Positions 59,865 to 64,000 of a stretch of DNA of 64,000 nucleotides are shown here, piece after piece. The stretch comes from Deltaproteobacteria bacterium. Lineage in GTDB: Bacteria > Myxococcota_A > Bradymonadia > REDH01. The stretch is taken from the NCBI GenBank assembly GCA_007693585.1, contig REDH01000120.1, positions 1 to 64,000 of the forward strand. The letters are read 5' to 3'. Position 1 is the stretch's first letter, and each line of letters opens with the position of its first letter. A program made the position numbers and the translations under genes. Below the pieces are notes generated by a model, which saw only the letters and a program-made list of their open reading frames with translations, did no database searches and had not been told where the DNA came from.

Positions 59865-61082
59865 CTACTTGCGCAGCTTCGGATCGAGAGCGTCCCGGAT
59901 GCCCTCACCGGCCATGTTGAACGCCGAGACCGTGACGAAGATGGCAAAGCCGGCGATCAGCATCATCTGCGTGTCGCTGGTCGAACGCCCGAAGGCCAGA
60001 ATGCGGCCCCAGGAGGGCAGCGTCGGATCGCCGAAACCGAGGAAGCTCAGGGTGCTCTCGATGAGCACCGCCGAGGCGACGCCGAACGTGGCGTTGACGA
60101 GCACGGGGCCCATCGCGTTCGGCAGGATGTGTCGAAAGATGATGCGCGTGTTCGACAGGCCGAGGGCACGGGCCGCGGCCACGAAGTCGATGTTTCTCAG
60201 CCGCAGGAACTCGCCCCGAACCAGCCGGGCGGGGCCGGTCCACCCGATCAGACCGATGATGACCATCACCCAGGCGATGCTGGGCTGATCCAGGAACCCG
60301 ATGAAGGTCAGGATGAGGAAGAACGCGGGAAAGCACAGGAAGATCTCGATCAGGCGCACCACCACGATGTCCGTCCGGCCGCCGAAGTACCCAGCGATTG
60401 ATCCGAGGACGATCCCGATCGTGATGTAGATGCTCACCGCGATGACGCCGATGCTCAGCGACACCCGCGTTCCGTAGAGCAGCCGGACGAAGATGTCGCG
60501 ACCGGCGTTGTCCTGTCCCAGCACATGGACGATGCCGGGCCCCGTCACGCCGTGAAGCGTATCCTCGTAATGGATCCGCAACGGTGGGAAGAGGGCGAAG
60601 CCGCTCTCCAGTCCTGCAGCCGCAAACTCCCGGTACTCCGGAAGCGCCGTCCGCGGCTCCGTCAGCATCAGCCCGATGAACGCGGCCAGGATGATCAGGT
60701 TCCAGAACAGCAGGTGCTGGCGGTGAAGTCGCGCCGCATCCGAGACCTTCATGCTCCGCGCCCGGGTCCGGATGAGCAGGAAGCTCACGAGCAGCGCCGG
60801 GCTCAGCACCAGCAACAGGTTGAAGAACAGGTCCACCCCGTTCTCGAACACGTTGCGGTTGAACAGCAGCGACGAGAACCAGGGGAACGACAGCCCTCCG
60901 TCGCTCCCCCTCCAGACGAACGGCTGGCTGCTCGAAAACACCGGGGCGTAGATGGCCAGCGCGAACAGACCGAAGATCAGCCACATCGCCCAGTAGCTGC
61001 TCCGCTGCTTGCGGAACTGCTCCCAGACGATGGCCCAGTAGGATGCGTACTCGCGATACGCCTTGTCGGAGGAGGTCGCCAT
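59865..61082 (-). CDS. Peptide ABC transporter permease (OppC/DppC-like)
   Basis: A 405-residue inner-membrane permease. The core starts at LGQDNAGRDIFVRLLYGTRVSLSIG and includes the EAA loop (EFLRLRNIDFVAAARALGLS) and the LESTLSFLGFGDPTLPSWG-like end. The N-terminal 200 residues are longer than in typical members: besides TM1 (MWLIFGLFALAIYAPVF) there are two additional hydrophobic segments (LFFNLLLVLSPALLVSFLLI and WNLIILAAFIGLMLT). ATG 61082; six bases after the OppB-like gene. Confidence 0.95.
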   Translation of the reverse strand: MATSSDKAYREYASYWAIVWEQFRKQRSSYWAMWLIFGLFALAIYAPVFSSSQPFVWRGSDGGLSFPWFSSLLFNRNVFENGVDLFFNLLLVLSPALLVSFLLIRTRARSMKVSDAARLHRQHLLFWNLIILAAFIGLMLTEPRTALPEYREFAAAGLESGFALFPPLRIHYEDTLHGVTGPGIVHVLGQDNAGRDIFVRLLYGTRVSLSIGVIAVSIYITIGIVLGSIAGYFGGRTDIVVVRLIEIFLCFPAFFLILTFIGFLDQPSIAWVMVIIGLIGWTGPARLVRGEFLRLRNIDFVAAARALGLSNTRIIFRHILPNAMGPVLVNATFGVASAVLIESTLSFLGFGDPTLPSWGRILAFGRSTSDTQMMLIAGFAIFVTVSAFNMAGEGIRDALDPKLRK

Positions 61083-61088
61083 GTCTCC

Positions 61089-62906
61089 TCAGTCGAAGCT
61101 GATGCGAGGGTCCACCAGCGCGTACGAGATGTCGCTCAGGAGGATGCCCACGAGGGTGAGGATGCTCGACAGGAGCAGGATGCCCATGATCACGTTGTAA
61201 TCCCGGAAGAAGATGCTCCCGATCATCAGGGACCCCATCCCCTCGATCACGAAGATGTACTCGATGACGATGGAACCCCCGATCAGCACGGGCAGGGTGG
61301 TGCCCAGCAGCGTCAGGATCGGGATCATTCCGTTCCGCACGGCGTGCTTCATGATGACGACCCACTCGGACAGCCCCTTGGCCCGCGCCGTTCTGATGTA
61401 GTCCGAGCGGATCACGTCCAGCAGGCCGGTGCGCGCGTACCGCGACAGCACGGCCAGGGACATGTAGGTCAGGCAGATGACCGGCAGGACCATGTGCCAG
61501 AGCGTGTTCGTCAGCAGCTCCCAGGTGGTCACCTCGATGGCCTCCACGCTGTTGAAGCCGCTGACCGGGAAGACTGCGAAGAAGTTGATCACCTTGCCGA
61601 TGAAACTGTCGGCATCGAGCGGGCTGGCCGGTGTCAGGTAGGTCTGCGCCAGCGTCGCCACGAAGAAGCTCGGCAGACTGTACAGCACGAAGAGGGCGAT
61701 CCCCACGCCCCGATCGGCGAAGGTGTTCTGTTTCACCGCGGCGAGAATACCGATGGGAACACTGATGAAATACGCGAGGAGCAACGACATCACGCTGAGG
61801 TACACGCTGTACATCCAGTGCTCACCGATGACCTGCATCACCGGTCGCCGGTATCGGATGGAGGTGCCGAAATCGAGGCGGGCGAGGTTCGCCCAGTAGG
61901 CGGCGAAGCGGGTGTCGAGAAACACGGAGCCCAGCGTCTGCAGCCCGGTGCGCTCGTAGCGAATGGACGCCTCCTCCCACCATCCCTCCCACTCCGCCAG
62001 GATCTCCTGCTGCCGCTCCGGAGAATCGCCCAGCGACCACGTCCACTGGGAGATCCGGTTGTTCTCGCTCACGATCATCCGGTTGGCCGCGCGTTGCTCC
62101 TCGGTGCCCCGCTCGCCATCCCGGATCAGCACCCGACGGCGCGCATTCACGGACAGCCGCTGCACCGCGAGGAAGCGGACCTTGTCCGTCAGGGTCGTGT
62201 GCACCCTCCAGTTCTCCCCCCGCCACTCCACCGAACCCGACCGGGTCGACGGGTCCAGCCCCAGCGTCTCGGCGAGGATCCCGACCCCGTCCAGCCAGGG
62301 TGAGTCCACGTCGTCCCGATAGATCCACACGTACGAGCGGCTGATGGCGAGCAGCTCGGGAACGATCGCGTGCCCCCAGTCCTCCAGCCGCTCTTCGGAA
62401 TCGAAGATGGCCCCCTGAGCGGGGCGGGGAGGGCGCCGGGGATCGATCGTGCGAAAGCCGACCTCCTGCTGCCGGCGCTGCAACGCGGCGCGCTCGTCCG
62501 GATCCAGGTCGGGATCCGCGAGCTCACGGGCCAATGCATGGAAAGGCTCGTTGACGATGTCGGCCACCACACCCGCCGCCGTACGCCCCACGGCGAAGGC
62601 CTCCCGCTCTCCCGGGATCGTCCCGCTGAGGTTGCGCGCCACCACCTCGAGGTGACGCATCACGTTGTCCTCGTCCAGGAGGAACCGGAAGTTCAGGATG
62701 ATGGGGAGGTCGAGGTTGTACTGCTCCTTGAACAGCCGATACCCCTCGCGCGCCGCAGCGCTCTGGTCGGCCTGCTCGCTGCCGCTCGCGCTGGCCGCCT
62801 GGCCCGCGGTGCCCGGGGCGAGGTTGATCATCACGAAGACGAGCAGCGTGATGAGCAGGAACGTCGGCACCATCAACAGGAGCCGCTTGAGAATGTACTG
62901 CGTCAT
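61089..62906 (-). CDS. Peptide ABC transporter permease (OppB/DppB-like) with a large insertion
   Basis: At 605 residues it is about twice the usual 300-330. TM1 (LLLMVPTFLLITLLVFVMINLAP) and the lead-in FKEQYNLDLPI are normal; then about 260 extra hydrophilic residues (about 75-335, bases 61902-62684) intervene before the conserved LARLDFGTSIRYRRPV and the five-helix core with the EAA loop (SDYIRTARAKGLSEW). By topology the insert is extracytoplasmic, facing the binding protein. It has no motif I recognise. ATG 62906, 22 bases after the SBP gene. Confidence 0.94.
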   Translation of the reverse strand: MTQYILKRLLLMVPTFLLITLLVFVMINLAPGTAGQAASASGSEQADQSAAAREGYRLFKEQYNLDLPIILNFRFLLDEDNVMRHLEVVARNLSGTIPGEREAFAVGRTAAGVVADIVNEPFHALARELADPDLDPDERAALQRRQQEVGFRTIDPRRPPRPAQGAIFDSEERLEDWGHAIVPELLAISRSYVWIYRDDVDSPWLDGVGILAETLGLDPSTRSGSVEWRGENWRVHTTLTDKVRFLAVQRLSVNARRRVLIRDGERGTEEQRAANRMIVSENNRISQWTWSLGDSPERQQEILAEWEGWWEEASIRYERTGLQTLGSVFLDTRFAAYWANLARLDFGTSIRYRRPVMQVIGEHWMYSVYLSVMSLLLAYFISVPIGILAAVKQNTFADRGVGIALFVLYSLPSFFVATLAQTYLTPASPLDADSFIGKVINFFAVFPVSGFNSVEAIEVTTWELLTNTLWHMVLPVICLTYMSLAVLSRYARTGLLDVIRSDYIRTARAKGLSEWVVIMKHAVRNGMIPILTLLGTTLPVLIGGSIVIEYIFVIEGMGSLMIGSIFFRDYNVIMGILLLSSILTLVGILLSDISYALVDPRISFD

Positions 62907-62928
62907 CGGGGCGTTCCGGCTCGAGGGC

Positions 62929-64000
62929 TCACTGCTGGATGAACCAGCTCAGCGACTGGTCGAAGGGGCGCACCGGGCTGAAGTTCACGTTCCGCAGGTG
63001 ACTGCGCCAGGCCGCCACTTCCAGCGGAGCGAACCAGAACGTGTACGGCTGCTCCTCGTGCACAATCGCGTGGAACCGGTGCAGCATCCGGATGCGCTCG
63101 TCCCGATCGAAGGTGACCCGGAGCCGCTCGATCAGCTCATCCGCCTCCGGATTTCGGAAGCCCACGCGGTTCGAACCCCGCGGCACATCCGCCTGGCTGG
63201 AGTGCCAGATCTGATACGGATCCGTGAGCGCCGCGCTGAGCACCCAACCTCCCGTGAAGGCCTCGAAGTCCTTCTCGTACATCCGCTGAAGCATGATCGA
63301 CCACTCCACGGGCTGGATCGTCATCCGCACCCCGATCCGGCGGAGATCGTTCCGGTAACTCTCCATCGCCGCAATGAACTCCGGGCGGTGCCCATAGACC
63401 ATCATCCGGAACTCGAACCGCATCGGTCGTCCATCCACCAGCCGCTCCAGGATGCCGTCGCCGCTCAGGTCTTCCCAGCCTGCCTCGGCCAGAAGCTCTG
63501 CAGCACGTTCCAGATCGAAGGGCCACGGTTCGATGCTCGCGTCGTTCTCCTCCGAGTCGATGAAGAACGGACCCGAGATCACCCGGCCGAGCCCCTCCAT
63601 GTTCACGTCCAGCATCTGCTGCCGGTTCATCGCGTGCGTCATCGCAAGCCGAACCCGCCGGTCCTCGAAGAACGGCGTGTCCATGTTCCAGCCGATGTAC
63701 CGGTAGCTCAGCCCCTGATACGTGTCGTGTTCCAACTCGCCGGTCTCGAAACCCCGCGTCCCCCCCTGCACGATCTCGTTGCGGTACTGCGTCGGCTGGA
63801 TGTCCGTGAAGTCGAGCTCCCCCGCACGAAGGTTGTTCAGGCGCCCCGTCTCGTCCCGGATCACCTGGAACTCCACCCGCTCGATGGGCGGGCGCTCCCC
63901 ATGATAGTCCTCGTTTCGCTCCAGGATGATGCTTCCCCCCTGCTGCCACCGCACGAAACGGTACGGACCCGTGCCGATCGCCCGCTGGTTGAACCAGTGA
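62929..64000 (-). CDS. Peptide ABC transporter substrate-binding protein (SBP_bac_5), N-terminus outside window
   Basis: The visible 357 residues are the C-terminal part of a family-5 extracellular solute-binding protein. The frame is open to the right edge with GTGPYRFVRWQQGGSI, then ERNEDYHGERPPIERVEF, the conserved start of lobe I's middle. NNLRAGELDFTDI and the closing TFWFAPLEVAAW are also typical. An ATG/GTG near 63954 is internal. It would be the first gene seen of the importer operon that continues with the OppB-, OppC-, OppD- and OppF-like genes. Confidence 0.95.
   Translation of the reverse strand, partial: HWFNQRAIGTGPYRFVRWQQGGSIILERNEDYHGERPPIERVEFQVIRDETGRLNNLRAGELDFTDIQPTQYRNEIVQGGTRGFETGELEHDTYQGLSYRYIGWNMDTPFFEDRRVRLAMTHAMNRQQMLDVNMEGLGRVISGPFFIDSEENDASIEPWPFDLERAAELLAEAGWEDLSGDGILERLVDGRPMRFEFRMMVYGHRPEFIAAMESYRNDLRRIGVRMTIQPVEWSIMLQRMYEKDFEAFTGGWVLSAALTDPYQIWHSSQADVPRGSNRVGFRNPEADELIERLRVTFDRDERIRMLHRFHAIVHEEQPYTFWFAPLEVAAWRSHLRNVNFSPVRPFDQSLSWFIQQ

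Noticed and set aside
57624-60401. Plus-strand reading frame of 925 codons across the ABC transporter genes
   Set aside because: It is antisense to three clear transporter genes with intact motifs and has no recognisable domains of its own.

Overview
The window looks like chromosome from a high-GC (roughly two-thirds G+C), Gram-negative bacterium of the Myxococcota/deltaproteobacterial type. This is inferred from content, not from a marker gene. The clues are a hemE-hemH-hemY cluster whose ferrochelatase carries mitochondrial-type cluster cysteines, a non-mitochondrial ATP/ADP-translocase homologue in an otherwise free-living gene set, giant TPR and HEAT proteins, FHA-domain proteins, cysteine-rich surface repeats, and outer-membrane genes (TolC family, MlaC family). 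There is no phage, transposase, integrase or CRISPR array. Coding density is high and no gene-free stretch exceeds about 245 bases.

Layout. 1-924: end of a cysteine-rich repeat protein. 1161-5008: the last steps of haem synthesis (hemE, hemH, hemY). 5031-8170 (minus): NUDIX hydrolase and a HEAT-repeat exported protein, divergent from a CPBP-family membrane protease (8378-9271). 9515-9586: tRNA-Cys. 9738-12723: GT-B-like protein and a flippase-like LPG-synthase membrane protein. 12844-21249: a 2801-residue TPR-like protein. 21368-23986: small membrane protein, phosphatidylserine decarboxylase, methyltransferase, then three perfect copies of a 57-bp repeat. 24191-27113 (minus): lipoprotein and DEAD-box helicase. 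27322-33307: tRNA-Val, rpmI, rplT, pheS, pheT, ihfA and a MerR-type regulator, a translation/IHF operon without infC. 33525-36822: metallophosphoesterase, nucleotide-transporter homologue, 6-pyruvoyltetrahydropterin-synthase-family enzyme. 36962-37861 (minus): exported protein of unknown role. 38097-43808: a four-gene MoxR/DUF58/DUF4350 operon. 43795-45119 (minus): pgsA and a lytic transglycosylase. 45308-50399: hisC-aroA-cmk-rpsA. 50574-52799: TolC-family and MlaC-family proteins. 52856-56274 (minus): two overlapping FHA genes. 56417-57319: HAD phosphatase. 57327-64000 (minus): an oligopeptide ABC importer whose binding-protein gene runs off the right edge.

The most interesting locus is the FHA pair. 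One gene encodes an FHA domain fused to a CpaF/TadA-like secretion ATPase in which Walker A, Walker B, the acidic box and the His box are all replaced while the surrounding fold motifs survive. The other encodes two FHA domains, one membrane segment and a TPR-like tail. The start of the second overlaps the stop of the first, which suggests a phospho-dependent signalling or scaffolding module built on a dead secretion motor. Other points of note are the [2Fe-2S]-type ferrochelatase, a roughly 260-residue insertion in the OppB-like permease, a MoxR operon with a novel first component, the giant TPR protein and frequent in-frame runs of eight or nine G.

Many gene pairs overlap by ATGA or TGATG (NUDIX/HEAT, 38097/39851, pgsA/slt, hisC/aroA, aroA/cmk, FHA/FHA), so translational coupling appears common. 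Recognisable promoters are few: TTGACG -35 elements lie upstream of both tRNAs and rpsA.
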